A stretch of 64,000 nt of DNA from Cellulomonas fimi ATCC 484 (GTDB taxonomy: Bacteria > Actinomycetota > Actinomycetes > Actinomycetales > Cellulomonadaceae), in NCBI RefSeq assembly GCF_000212695.1, contig NC_015514.1, forward strand, positions 1,674,001-1,738,000. Reading direction: 5' to 3'. Positions 1 through 7,793 of the stretch are shown here, one piece after another. The notes below the pieces were generated by a model that did not search any database, was not told the origin of the DNA, and saw only the letters and a program-made list of their open reading frames with translations. Each line of letters starts with the position of its first letter. Position 1 is the stretch's first letter. The translations under genes and the position numbers were made by a program.

Positions 1-258
1 CGCTCGTCGAAGTTCGGCAACATCGCCGGCTCGATCGTCCGCTCGGGCGAGATCCGACGGAACTCCAAGGCCCGCGTGCTGCGCGGCGGCAAGGTCATCG
101 GGGACAACCTCACGATCGAGTCGCTCAAGCGGTTCAAGGACGACGCGACCGAGGTCCGCGAGGGCTACGAGTGCGGTATCGGTCTCGGGTCGTTCAACGA
201 CCTGCAGGTCGAGGACGTCATCGAGACCTGGGAGCTGCGCGAGAAGCCTCGCTCCTGA
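1..258 (+). CDS. infB: Translation initiation factor IF-2, C-terminal end (partial)
   Basis: The reading frame is open from base 1 and ends in TGA at 256-258, giving the last 85 residues of a protein cut by the window edge. The text [20 protein letters not shown] and the ending [20 protein letters not shown] are typical of IF-2 domain IV, which binds the formyl-Met end of initiator tRNA on the 30S subunit. The order IF-2 then RbfA is the usual actinobacterial translation cluster, which supports the call. The G domain lies outside the window and cannot be assessed. Confidence 0.95.
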   Translation, partial: RSSKFGNIAGSIVRSGEIRRNSKARVLRGGKVIGDNLTIESLKRFKDDATEVREGYECGIGLGSFNDLQVEDVIETWELREKPRS

Positions 259-299
259 TCGTTCGTAGCGGCCGGGCTCGGTGCCCGTCCGCGGCCTAC

Positions 300-329
300 C
301 GGCCGGTCGTCCCTCGGGACGACCGGCCG
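300..329 (+). terminator. Strong hairpin between infB and rbfA
   Basis: An inverted repeat of 13 pairs (GGCCGGTCGTCC pairing with GGACGACCGGCC plus an outer C-G pair) closes a CTCG tetraloop. No U-tract follows, as is usual for terminator hairpins in high-GC actinobacteria. It could terminate infB transcription or act as an RNA-processing or attenuation element before rbfA. Confidence 0.6.
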
Positions 330-422
330 CCGGACCCACCACGGCCGCGGACGGGCGCCGAGCCCTCCGTTCGTCCCCGTGCGAGGCTTCTCGCTGGTGG
401 GGGCTGAGAGAAAGGAAGTGCC

Positions 423-875
423 ATGGCGGACACCGCACGGGCCAGGAAGCTGGCGGAGCGGATCCAGCAGGTCGTCGCCCAGATGCTCGACACCCGCATC
501 AAGGACCCGCGGCTCGGCTTCGTCACGGTCACGGACGTGCGCGTGACGGGCGACCTGCAGCACGCCGACGTCTTCTACACCGTGTACGGCGACGACGAGG
601 CGCGCGAGGGCAGCGCGAAGGCCCTCGAGAGCGCCAAGGGCATCATCCGCTCGGAGGTCGGCAAGCAGACCGGCATCCGGCTGACGCCGACGCTGGCGTT
701 CCACCTGGACGCGGTCCCGGAGACGGCGGCGCACCTCGACGCGGCGCTGATCGAGGCGGCGCGTCGGGACGCCGAGGTCGCGGCGCTGGCCGCGGCGGCG
801 TCCTACGCCGGGGAGGCGGACCCGTACCGCCGGCCCGCGGACGACGAGGACGACGAGACGGACGCGCGGGCCTGA
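423..875 (+). CDS. rbfA: 30S ribosome-binding factor RbfA
   Basis: RbfA is a small KH-fold protein that binds the free 30S subunit during 16S rRNA 5'-end maturation and is important in the cold. The 150-residue product starts [19 protein letters not shown] and carries the family signature around [19 protein letters not shown] (about residues 28-46), followed by an acidic tail (DDEDDETDA) often seen in actinobacterial versions. The ATG is preceded by an AAAGGAAG Shine-Dalgarno stretch. It follows infB across a strong hairpin. truB, usually its direct neighbour, has been displaced downstream by an exporter/regulator pair. Confidence 0.96.
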   Translation: MADTARARKLAERIQQVVAQMLDTRIKDPRLGFVTVTDVRVTGDLQHADVFYTVYGDDEAREGSAKALESAKGIIRSEVGKQTGIRLTPTLAFHLDAVPETAAHLDAALIEAARRDAEVAALAAAASYAGEADPYRRPADDEDDETDARA

Positions 876-892
876 GGCGCCGCGCCACCACG

Positions 893-935
893 CACGACGA
901 GCCCCGCACCGAGGACCGGTGCGGGGCTCGTCGTG
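893..935. terminator. Bidirectional terminator between rbfA and MFS exporter
   Basis: An 18-bp perfect stem (893-910 with 918-935, core CGACGAGCCCCGCACC) closes a 7-nt loop in the gap between the convergent ends of rbfA and the MFS gene. It can fold on either strand, so it probably ends both transcripts. Confidence 0.75.
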
Positions 936-992
936 TCCCGGCCGCCCGCCCGCGGGCAGCGACGGGCGGGCGGCCGAGGTAGGGACTGGCGC

Positions 993-2474
993 TCAGTGCA
1001 GGGCGACCGCCTGGCCCCGACCGGTCGCGCGCGGCATGAGGAGCGCGAGCAGCGCGCCGGCGCCCACGATCGCGGCCGCCGCGAGCATGGCGGGCTGCAG
1101 CCCGGCGGTGTAGCCCGTCGGGCTGAGGGTGCCGTCGGCGGCGGTGAACACCGCGACGAGGACCGCGACGCCGAGCGCGCCGCCGAGCTCGCGGACGGTC
1201 GCGTTGACCGAGCTGGCCGTGCCGTGGTCGTCGGCGCCCATGTCGGCCAGGACGGCCGTGGCGCTGGGCGCGAAGGTCAGACCCATGCCGATCCCGGCGA
1301 GCGCGAGCCCCGGCACGAGGTCGGCGTAGACGACGTCGCCGCCGACGAGCGCGCCCTGCCAGGCCAGGCCGAGCGCCTGCAGCGCCAGCCCTGCGGTGAG
1401 CAGCGGGCGTACGCCGACGCGGGGTGCGAGCGCACCGGCGATCGGGGCGACGAGCATGGGTGCGGCCGTCCAGGGCAGCGTGCGGACGCCCGCCTCGAGC
1501 GGGGAGTAGCCGAGCCCGACCTGCAGGTACTGCGACAGCAGGAACACGATGCCGAAGACGCCGACGGAGAACAGCAGCGCCGTGGCGTTGGCGACGCCGA
1601 ACGAGCGCACGCGGAACAGCCGCAGCGGGACGAGCGGGTGGGCGGTGCGGTTCTCCCGCACGAGGAACGCCGCGAGCAGCAGGGTGCCGAGCAGGAGCCC
1701 GCCGACGACGCGCGTCGAGGCCCAGCCGTCGTCGTTGCCGCGCACGATCGCCCACACGGTCGACAGGACGCCGGTGCCCGCCAGGGCGAGGCCGACGAGG
1801 TCGAGCGGCTGGCGGTGCCCGTGCGACTCGGGCAGCGCGCGGCGCACGAGCGGGATCGCGACGACGGCGACGGGGACGTTGATCCAGAAGATCGCCTGCC
1901 AGGCGATGCCGTCGACGACGGCTCCGCCGATGACGGGCCCGAGCGCGACGCCGAGCCCGGAGACGGCGCCCCAGACGCCGATCGCCATGGCGCGCCGCGC
2001 GGCGGGGACGGCGCCGGCGAGCAGCGTGAGGGACAGCGGCATGACCGCGGCCGCGCCGGCGCCCTGGACGGCACGGGCCGCGATGAGCGTGCCCGCGTCG
2101 GTGGCCATGGCCGAGGCGACCGACGCGAGGGCGAAGACCGTGATGCCGGCGACGAAGACCCGGCGCCTGCCCCAGCGGTCGCCGAGCGTGGCGGCGGCGA
2201 TCATGAGGCTCGCGAAGGACAGCGTGTACGCGTTGACCATCCACTGGAGCTGCTCGAGCGACGCGGCGAGCTCGACCTGCAGGACGGGCAGCGCCGTGGT
2301 CATGACGAGGTTGTCGAGCGTGGCCATGAACATCGGCAGGGAGGCGGCGACGAGGGCGACGCCGACGGGGACGGCCCGCGAGCGCGGGCGGCCCGTGCGC
2401 CGCGGGGTCCTCGTCGGGTCCGCGGTGGTGCCCGCTCCGGGGCTCGGGGGAGGTGCGGTGGCGGTCGCGGACAC
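993..2474 (-). CDS. MFS multidrug-type exporter, DHA2 (EmrB/QacA) family
   Basis: This polytopic membrane protein is probably a proton-driven drug exporter. Seen: motif A (LGDRWGRRRVFVAG) after the second membrane segment, a GPVIGG motif C in TM5 and many hydrophobic segments over about 490 residues, typical of DHA2 transporters. Substrate unknown. I chose GTG at 2474 (493 aa) over the upstream ATG at 2498 because CGAGGAG lies five bases before it and because the ATG would sit inside the operator dyad. It is divergent from a TetR regulator that probably represses it. The pair interrupts the usual rbfA-truB order, suggesting a later insertion, though base composition matches its neighbours. 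Confidence 0.88.
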   Translation of the reverse strand: MSATATAPPPSPGAGTTADPTRTPRRTGRPRSRAVPVGVALVAASLPMFMATLDNLVMTTALPVLQVELAASLEQLQWMVNAYTLSFASLMIAAATLGDRWGRRRVFVAGITVFALASVASAMATDAGTLIAARAVQGAGAAAVMPLSLTLLAGAVPAARRAMAIGVWGAVSGLGVALGPVIGGAVVDGIAWQAIFWINVPVAVVAIPLVRRALPESHGHRQPLDLVGLALAGTGVLSTVWAIVRGNDDGWASTRVVGGLLLGTLLLAAFLVRENRTAHPLVPLRLFRVRSFGVANATALLFSVGVFGIVFLLSQYLQVGLGYSPLEAGVRTLPWTAAPMLVAPIAGALAPRVGVRPLLTAGLALQALGLAWQGALVGGDVVYADLVPGLALAGIGMGLTFAPSATAVLADMGADDHGTASSVNATVRELGGALGVAVLVAVFTAADGTLSPTGYTAGLQPAMLAAAAIVGAGALLALLMPRATGRGQAVALH

Positions 2475-2486
2475 GTCGACTCCTCG

Positions 2487-2517
2487 GCTTGTTGGCATTG
2501 AGTGATTACTAACAAGC
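2487..2517. promoter_or_regulatory. Candidate TetR operator dyad in exporter 5' leader
   Basis: GCTTGTTGG (2487-2495) and CTAACAAGC (2509-2517) form an inverted repeat with 8 of 9 arms matching and a 13-base AT-richer centre. It lies just downstream of the minus-strand promoter predicted at 2522-2550, so a bound dimer would block the exporter transcript. The adjacent TetR protein is the obvious candidate ligand; this is inference. Confidence 0.6.
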
Positions 2518-2521
2518 GCCG

Positions 2522-2550
2522 AACGTAGGCATCGACTGATAACCTGTCAA
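2522..2550 (-). promoter_or_regulatory. Sigma-70-type promoter of the MFS exporter
   Basis: Read on the minus strand, TTGACA (2550-2545), a 17-base spacer and TACGTT (2527-2522) form a near-consensus vegetative promoter, the best match to consensus I noticed in the window. The predicted start near 2515 places the operator dyad in the first bases of the transcript. Confidence 0.7.
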
Positions 2551-2551
2551 G

Positions 2552-3124
2552 GTGCCGTCCACCGACCACGCCACCGCCGCGCCGCGGATGACCGGCGCCG
2601 AGCGACGCGAGCAGATCCTCGCCGCCGCCCGGCGCGTGTTCGCCGAGGGCGGCTACGCCGCCAGCACCGACGAGGTCGCACGCGCCGCGGGCGTCTCCCA
2701 GCCGTACGTCGTGCGCCTGTTCGGCTCGAAGCGCGAGCTGTTCCTCGAGACGTACCGGCAGGCGAGCGCCCAGGTGCTCGCCACGCTGTCCTCCGTGGCG
2801 CCCGGTCCCGACGCGGGCAAGGACATGGGGGACGCCTACGTCGGCCTGCTCGACGACCGCGACCTGCTGCGGCTGCTCATGCACGGGTTCATCGCCGGCG
2901 GCGACACCGAGGTCGGCGTCGTGGCCCGGCACACCCTCGGCGAGGCGTTCCGGCTGTTCCGCGAGCGCACCGGCGGCACCGACGACGACGCCCGCCTGTT
3001 CGTCGCGCAGGGCATGCTCATCAACGTGCTCCTCGCCGTCGACGCCCACCGCCACGTCGGTGAGGACACCGGCATGGACGGGCTCGTCTTCTGCACGCTC
3101 CAGCACCTCACCCCGCTGTCGTGA
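2552..3124 (+). CDS. TetR/AcrR-family transcriptional regulator
   Basis: The 190-residue protein has an N-terminal TetR helix-turn-helix: RREQILAAARRVFAEGGY, then STDEVARAAGVSQPYVVRLF (residues about 15-60). The C-terminal ligand-binding half is divergent, as usual. It is transcribed away from the MFS exporter, the classic arrangement for a local repressor. GTG at 2552 has no Shine-Dalgarno and lies 8 nt after GATAAC (2538-2543), so the mRNA may be leaderless. Its last four bases overlap the truB start, so truB translation may be coupled to this gene. Ligand unknown. Confidence 0.88.
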   Translation: MPSTDHATAAPRMTGAERREQILAAARRVFAEGGYAASTDEVARAAGVSQPYVVRLFGSKRELFLETYRQASAQVLATLSSVAPGPDAGKDMGDAYVGLLDDRDLLRLLMHGFIAGGDTEVGVVARHTLGEAFRLFRERTGGTDDDARLFVAQGMLINVLLAVDAHRHVGEDTGMDGLVFCTLQHLTPLS

Positions 3125-4068
3125 CCCGCGAGCAGCGCCCCGGCCCTCGCCGTCCCACCGCGGCGGACGGCCTCCTCGTCGTCGACAAGCCGCAGGGGTG
3201 GACGAGCCACGACGTCGTCGCCCGCACGCGCCGGCTCGCGGCGACCCGCAAGGTCGGCCACGCCGGCACGCTCGACCCGATGGCGACGGGCGTCCTGGTG
3301 CTCGGGATCGGGCGCGCGACCCGGCTGCTCACCTACGTCGTCGGCGCGGACAAGGAGTACACGGCGACCGTCCGGCTGGGCGTCGCGACCACGACCGACG
3401 ACGCCGAGGGCGAGGTCGTCGCGGTGCGCGACGCGTCCGGGGTGAGCGACGCAGGGCTCGCGGCAGCCGTCGCCGCGCTCACCGGCCCGATCCTGCAGGT
3501 GCCCAGCTCGGTGTCGGCGATCAAGGTCGCCGGTGAGCGCGCCTACGCGCGGGTGCGGGCGGGGGAGCAGGTGGAGCTCGCGGCGCGGCCCGTCACGGTG
3601 TCGCGGTTCGACGTGCACGGACGCCGGCGCGCGGTCGTCGACGGCACCGCGGTGCTCGACGTCGACGTCACGGTCGTGTGCTCGTCGGGCACGTACGTGC
3701 GGGCGCTCGCGCGCGACGTCGGGGCGGCCCTGGGCGTCGGCGGTCACCTGACGGCGCTGCGCCGCACGCGGGTCGGCGGGTTCGGCCTGGACGTCGCCCG
3801 CACGCTCGAGCAGCTCGCCGCCGAGCCGGAGGACGCGCCGCTTCCCGTGCTGCCGCTGTCCGACGCCGCGCGGGCGACCTTCCCCGTGCGCGACCTGGCC
3901 GAGCCGGAGGTGCGGGCACTCTCGTACGGGCAGGCGCTCGCGCCCGTCGACGGGGGGCCCGCGGGCACGGTCGCGGCGATCGCCCCGGACGGGACGCTCG
4001 TCGCCCTGGTCGAGGACCGGGGCGGGCGCGTGCGGCCGGTCCTCGTCTTCGCGCCCGCGACCGCCTGA
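3121..4068 (+). CDS. truB: tRNA pseudouridine(55) synthase TruB
   Basis: TruB converts U55 to pseudouridine in the T-loop of tRNAs. The 315-residue product contains the catalytic region KVGHAGTLDPMATGVLVLGI (about residues 42-61) with the nucleophilic Asp in GTLDP, plus LLVVDKPQGWTSHDVV near the N-terminus and the SGTYVRALARDVG motif further on. The C-terminal extension resembles actinobacterial TruB. GTG at 3121 overlaps the TetR stop by 4 nt. In relatives rbfA normally precedes it directly. Confidence 0.96.
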   Translation: MTREQRPGPRRPTAADGLLVVDKPQGWTSHDVVARTRRLAATRKVGHAGTLDPMATGVLVLGIGRATRLLTYVVGADKEYTATVRLGVATTTDDAEGEVVAVRDASGVSDAGLAAAVAALTGPILQVPSSVSAIKVAGERAYARVRAGEQVELAARPVTVSRFDVHGRRRAVVDGTAVLDVDVTVVCSSGTYVRALARDVGAALGVGGHLTALRRTRVGGFGLDVARTLEQLAAEPEDAPLPVLPLSDAARATFPVRDLAEPEVRALSYGQALAPVDGGPAGTVAAIAPDGTLVALVEDRGGRVRPVLVFAPATA

Positions 4069-4119
4069 CCGGTCGGCACGGCGCGCGCCTCCGCCCGCAC
4101 CCTGTCTGGAGCCGTCCGC

Positions 4120-4137
4120 GACCGAAACGATTCGGTC
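4120..4137. promoter_or_regulatory. LacI-type operator-like dyad upstream of cenC
   Basis: GACCGAAACGATTCGGTC is an 18-bp dyad with 16 symmetric positions and a central CG, the geometry of many LacI/GalR operators. It is about 120 bp before the cellulase start and distinct from the CelR-type box at 4213. No regulator gene is nearby, so its function is inferred from position and shape. Confidence 0.45.
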
Positions 4138-4149
4138 CGGTGCGCACGC

Positions 4150-4179
4150 TTCCGCGGGCGCCGCGGCCGTGCCTACCCT
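4150..4179 (+). promoter_or_regulatory. Possible cenC promoter
   Basis: TTCCGC (4150-4155), an 18-base spacer and TACCCT (4174-4179) make a weak vegetative-type promoter. A start near 4186 would place the CelR-type box about 25 nt downstream, suited to repression. This is the best candidate in the 174-base gap after truB. Confidence 0.35.
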
Positions 4180-4212
4180 GCCGCCGCAGCACCGGCGTTC
4201 TCCACCGCAGGG

Positions 4213-4226
4213 TGGGAGCGCTCCTA
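4213..4226. promoter_or_regulatory. CelR/CebR-type operator of the cellulase gene
   Basis: TGGGAGCGCTCCTA matches 13 of 14 bases of the palindrome TGGGAGCGCTCCCA, known as the binding site of CelR (Thermobifida) and CebR (Streptomyces), LacI-family repressors released by cello-oligosaccharides. It lies 17 nt before the cenC start, overlapping the leader. Confidence 0.8.
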
Positions 4227-4242
4227 CGACAGGGGAGACAGA

Positions 4243-7200
4243 GTGGTTTCTCGCAGGTCATCACAGGCGCGCGGCGCGCTCACGGCCGTCGTCGCGACGC
4301 TCGCCCTCGCGCTCGCCGGGAGCGGCACCGCGCTCGCCGCGTCGCCGATCGGGGAGGGAACGTTCGACGACGGGCCCGAGGGGTGGGTCGCGTACGGCAC
4401 CGACGGCCCCCTCGACACGAGCACGGGCGCGCTGTGCGTCGCCGTGCCGGCCGGATCCGCGCAGTACGGCGTCGGCGTCGTGCTCAACGGCGTCGCGATC
4501 GAGGAAGGGACCACCTACACGCTCCGGTACACCGCGACGGCCTCGACCGACGTCACCGTGCGGGCGCTCGTCGGGCAGAACGGCGCCCCCTACGGCACCG
4601 TGCTCGACACGAGCCCGGCCCTGACGTCCGAGCCGCGGCAGGTGACCGAGACGTTCACGGCCTCGGCGACGTACCCCGCGACACCCGCCGCCGACGACCC
4701 CGAGGGGCAGATCGCCTTCCAGCTCGGCGGGTTCAGCGCCGACGCGTGGACGTTCTGCCTCGACGACGTCGCGCTCGACTCCGAGGTCGAGCTCCTGCCG
4801 CACACGTCGTTCGCCGAGTCGCTCGGCCCGTGGTCCCTGTACGGCACGAGCGAGCCGGTGTTCGCCGACGGCCGGATGTGCGTCGACCTGCCCGGCGGGC
4901 AGGGCAACCCCTGGGACGCGGGCCTCGTCTACAACGGCGTTCCCGTCGGCGAGGGCGAGAGCTACGTCCTGTCGTTCACCGCGAGCGCGACGCCCGACAT
5001 GCCGGTGCGCGTGCTCGTCGGCGAGGGCGGCGGCGCCTACCGGACCGCCTTCGAGCAGGGGTCGGCACCGCTGACCGGCGAGCCCGCGACCCGCGAGTAC
5101 GCGTTCACCTCGAACCTGACGTTCCCGCCCGACGGCGACGCACCCGGCCAGGTCGCGTTCCACCTCGGCAAGGCCGGTGCGTACGAGTTCTGCATCTCGC
5201 AGGTGTCGCTCACCACCTCGGCGACGCCGCCGCCCGGGTACGAGCCCGACACCGGCCCGCGCGTGCGGGTCAACCAGGTGGGCTACCTGCCGTTCGGGCC
5301 GAAGCGCGCCACCCTCGTCACCGACGCGGCCGAGCCGGTCGCGTGGGAGCTGCGCGACGCCGACGGCGTGGTCGTCGCCGACGGGACCAGCGAGCCGCGC
5401 GGCGTCGAGCCGTCGGCCGCGCAGGCGGTGCACGTGCTCGACTTCTCCGACGTCACGACGCAGGGCGCGGGGTACACGCTCGTCGCCGACGGCGAGACGA
5501 GCCGCCCCTTCGACATCGACGGCGACCTGTACCAGCAGCTCCGGTACGACGCGCTCAACTACTTCTACCTCGCGCGCTCCGGCACCGAGATCGAGGCGGA
5601 CGTGGTCGGCGAGGAGTACGCCCGCGAGGCGGGCCACGTCGGCGTCGCGCCCAACCAGGGCGACACCGACGTGCCGTGCATCGGCCCGCGCGACTACTAC
5701 GACGGCTGGACGTGCGACTACCGGCTCGACGTGAGCGGCGGCTGGTACGACGCCGGCGACCACGGCAAGTACGTCGTCAACGGCGGCATCGCGGTCGGGC
5801 AGCTCCTGCAGACGTACGAGCGGGCGCTGCACGCGGGCACCGCCGACGCGCTCGCGGACGGCACCCTCGACGTGCCCGAGCACGGCAACGACGTGCCCGA
5901 CGTCCTGGACGAGGCGCGCTGGGAGCTCGAGTGGATGCTCTCGATGATCGTGCCCGAGGGGGAGTACGCGGGGATGGTGCACCACAAGGTGCACGACGAG
6001 GGCTGGACCGGGCTGCCGCTGCTGCCGGCCGACGACCCGCAGGCGCGCTCGCTGCACCGGCCGTCGACCGCGGCGACGCTCAACCTGTCCGCCGTCGCGG
6101 CGCAGGGGGCGCGCCTGCTCGAGCCGTACGACCCGCAGCTCGCGCAGACGCTGCTGGAGGCGGCACGCACGACCTGGGCTGCGGCCCAGGAGCACCCGGC
6201 GCTGTACGCCCCGGGCGAGGCCGGCGCGGACGGCGGTGGCGCGTACAACGACTCCCAGGTGGCCGACGAGTTCTACTGGGCGGCCGCCGAGCTCTACCTG
6301 ACGACGGGCGAGGACGCGTTCGCCACCGCGGTGACGACCTCGCCGCTGCACACCGCGGACGTGTTCACCGCGGACGGGTTCGGCTGGGGGAGCGTCGCCG
6401 CGCTGGGTCGCCTCGACCTCGCGACGGTGCCGAACGAGCTGCCGGGTCTCGACGCGGTGCAATCGTCGGTCGTCGAGGGGGCGCAGGAGTACCTCGCGGC
6501 GCAGGCGGGGCAGGGATTCGGCTCGCTGTACTCCCCGCCCGGCGGCGAGTACGTCTGGGGCTCGAGCTCGCAGGTCGCGAACAACCTCGTCGTCGTCGCG
6601 ACCGCGTACGACCTCACGGGCGACGAGCGGTTCCGGGCGGCGACGCTCGAGGGGCTCGACTACCTGTTCGGCCGCAACGCGCTCAACCAGTCGTACGTGA
6701 CGGGCTGGGGCGAGGTCGCCTCGCACCAGCAGCACAGCCGGTGGTTCGCGCACCAGCTCGACCCGTCGCTCCCGAGCCCGCCGCCCGGCTCGCTCGCGGG
6801 CGGCCCGAACTCGCAGGCCGCGACGTGGGACCCGACGACGAAGGCGGCGTTCCCCGACGGCTGCGCGCCGTCCGCGTGCTACGTCGACGAGATCCAGGCG
6901 TGGTCGACGAACGAGCTCACCGTCAACTGGAACTCCGCGCTGTCCTGGGTCGCCTCGTGGGTGGCCGACCAGGGCTCGGCCGAGCCGGTGCCGACGGCGC
7001 CGGTGGTGACGCGGCAGCCCGTCGACGCGACCGTCGCGCTCGGTGCCGACGCCACGTTCACCGCGGAGGCGAGCGGCGTGCCCGCGCCGACCGTCCGGTG
7101 GCAGGTGCGGGCCGGCCGCGGCTGGAAGGACGTCGCCGGCGCGACCGGGACCACGCTCACGGTCCGCGCGACCGCCCGCACCGACGGCACGCGGTACCGG

Positions 7201-7548
7201 GCGGTGTTCACCAACGCGGCCGGCTCGGTCGAGAGCGCCGTCGTGCGGCTCACCGTCGAGCGCGCGGCACCCGTCGTGACGCAGCACCCGGCCGACGTCC
7301 GGGCACGGGTCGGCACGCGTGCCGTGTTCCGCGCGGCCGCCGACGGGTACCCCACGCCCTGCGTCGTGTGGCAGGTGCGGTGGGGCGGCGGGAGCTGGCG
7401 GCCGATCCCGTGGGCCACCTCGACGACGCTCTCCGTGCCGGTCACGGTGCTCGCGGCGGGCACGGAGTACCGCGCGGTGTTCACCAACGCCGTCGGCACC
7501 GCGGCGACCGAGCCTGCCGAGCTCGCCGTGCAGCGTCCGCGCAGCTGA
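4243..7548 (+). CDS. cenC: Secreted endo-beta-1,4-glucanase C, GH9 (CenC-like)
   Basis: An extracellular cellulase that cuts internal beta-1,4 bonds of cellulose. Layout: Sec leader 1-32 (cut after ALA), two CBM4 modules (about 33-181 and 182-325) that in CenC bind amorphous cellulose and soluble glucan, an Ig-like linker (about 340-430), a GH9 (alpha/alpha)6 barrel (about 430-905) and two Ig-like modules (about 917-1005 and 1009-1101). Catalytic features are intact: DAGD at 503-506 and the acid Glu in NELTVNW (E891). The sequence and the 1101-residue length match C. fimi CenC as I remember it. GTG start with GGGGAG upstream. The gene stands alone between truB and ribF, with cellobiose-type operators in front. 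Confidence 0.95.
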   Translation: MVSRRSSQARGALTAVVATLALALAGSGTALAASPIGEGTFDDGPEGWVAYGTDGPLDTSTGALCVAVPAGSAQYGVGVVLNGVAIEEGTTYTLRYTATASTDVTVRALVGQNGAPYGTVLDTSPALTSEPRQVTETFTASATYPATPAADDPEGQIAFQLGGFSADAWTFCLDDVALDSEVELLPHTSFAESLGPWSLYGTSEPVFADGRMCVDLPGGQGNPWDAGLVYNGVPVGEGESYVLSFTASATPDMPVRVLVGEGGGAYRTAFEQGSAPLTGEPATREYAFTSNLTFPPDGDAPGQVAFHLGKAGAYEFCISQVSLTTSATPPPGYEPDTGPRVRVNQVGYLPFGPKRATLVTDAAEPVAWELRDADGVVVADGTSEPRGVEPSAAQAVHVLDFSDVTTQGAGYTLVADGETSRPFDIDGDLYQQLRYDALNYFYLARSGTEIEADVVGEEYAREAGHVGVAPNQGDTDVPCIGPRDYYDGWTCDYRLDVSGGWYDAGDHGKYVVNGGIAVGQLLQTYERALHAGTADALADGTLDVPEHGNDVPDVLDEARWELEWMLSMIVPEGEYAGMVHHKVHDEGWTGLPLLPADDPQARSLHRPSTAATLNLSAVAAQGARLLEPYDPQLAQTLLEAARTTWAAAQEHPALYAPGEAGADGGGAYNDSQVADEFYWAAAELYLTTGEDAFATAVTTSPLHTADVFTADGFGWGSVAALGRLDLATVPNELPGLDAVQSSVVEGAQEYLAAQAGQGFGSLYSPPGGEYVWGSSSQVANNLVVVATAYDLTGDERFRAATLEGLDYLFGRNALNQSYVTGWGEVASHQQHSRWFAHQLDPSLPSPPPGSLAGGPNSQAATWDPTTKAAFPDGCAPSACYVDEIQAWSTNELTVNWNSALSWVASWVADQGSAEPVPTAPVVTRQPVDATVALGADATFTAEASGVPAPTVRWQVRAGRGWKDVAGATGTTLTVRATARTDGTRYRAVFTNAAGSVESAVVRLTVERAAPVVTQHPADVRARVGTRAVFRAAADGYPTPCVVWQVRWGGGSWRPIPWATSTTLSVPVTVLAAGTEYRAVFTNAVGTAATEPAELAVQRPRS

Positions 7549-7586
7549 TCGTGCCCTCGCCGGGCGTTCCGGCGGGCGGGTGACGA

Positions 7587-7622
7587 CGGCGCGCGGTCGG
7601 CCTCCGGGTCGACCGCGCGCCG
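7587..7622 (+). terminator. Terminator hairpin after cenC
   Basis: A 13-bp perfect stem (CGGCGCGCGGTCG with CGACCGCGCGCCG) closes a 10-nt loop about 40 nt after the cenC stop. No U-tract. The rest of the 7549-7793 gap shows no further gene. Confidence 0.7.
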
Positions 7623-7793
7623 CCGTGCCCGACGGACGCCGGCGTTCCGACGTCAGGTGCGCAGGTGCGTCGGCGTGGTCGACCCGGAGGCGCGGCAGAG
7701 GGGACGTGACGCACGAGCCGCTCGCGGCACCCAGGGCGCTCGCGGACGGGACGGTCGCAGGCCGGGCGGGTGCGCGGTGGCATGATCCTCCCT

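Noticed and set aside
3678..7583. A 1301-codon open frame across truB and cenC
   Set aside because: Out-of-frame with both genes and composed of Arg/Ala/Gly low-complexity sequence; a GC-skew artefact.
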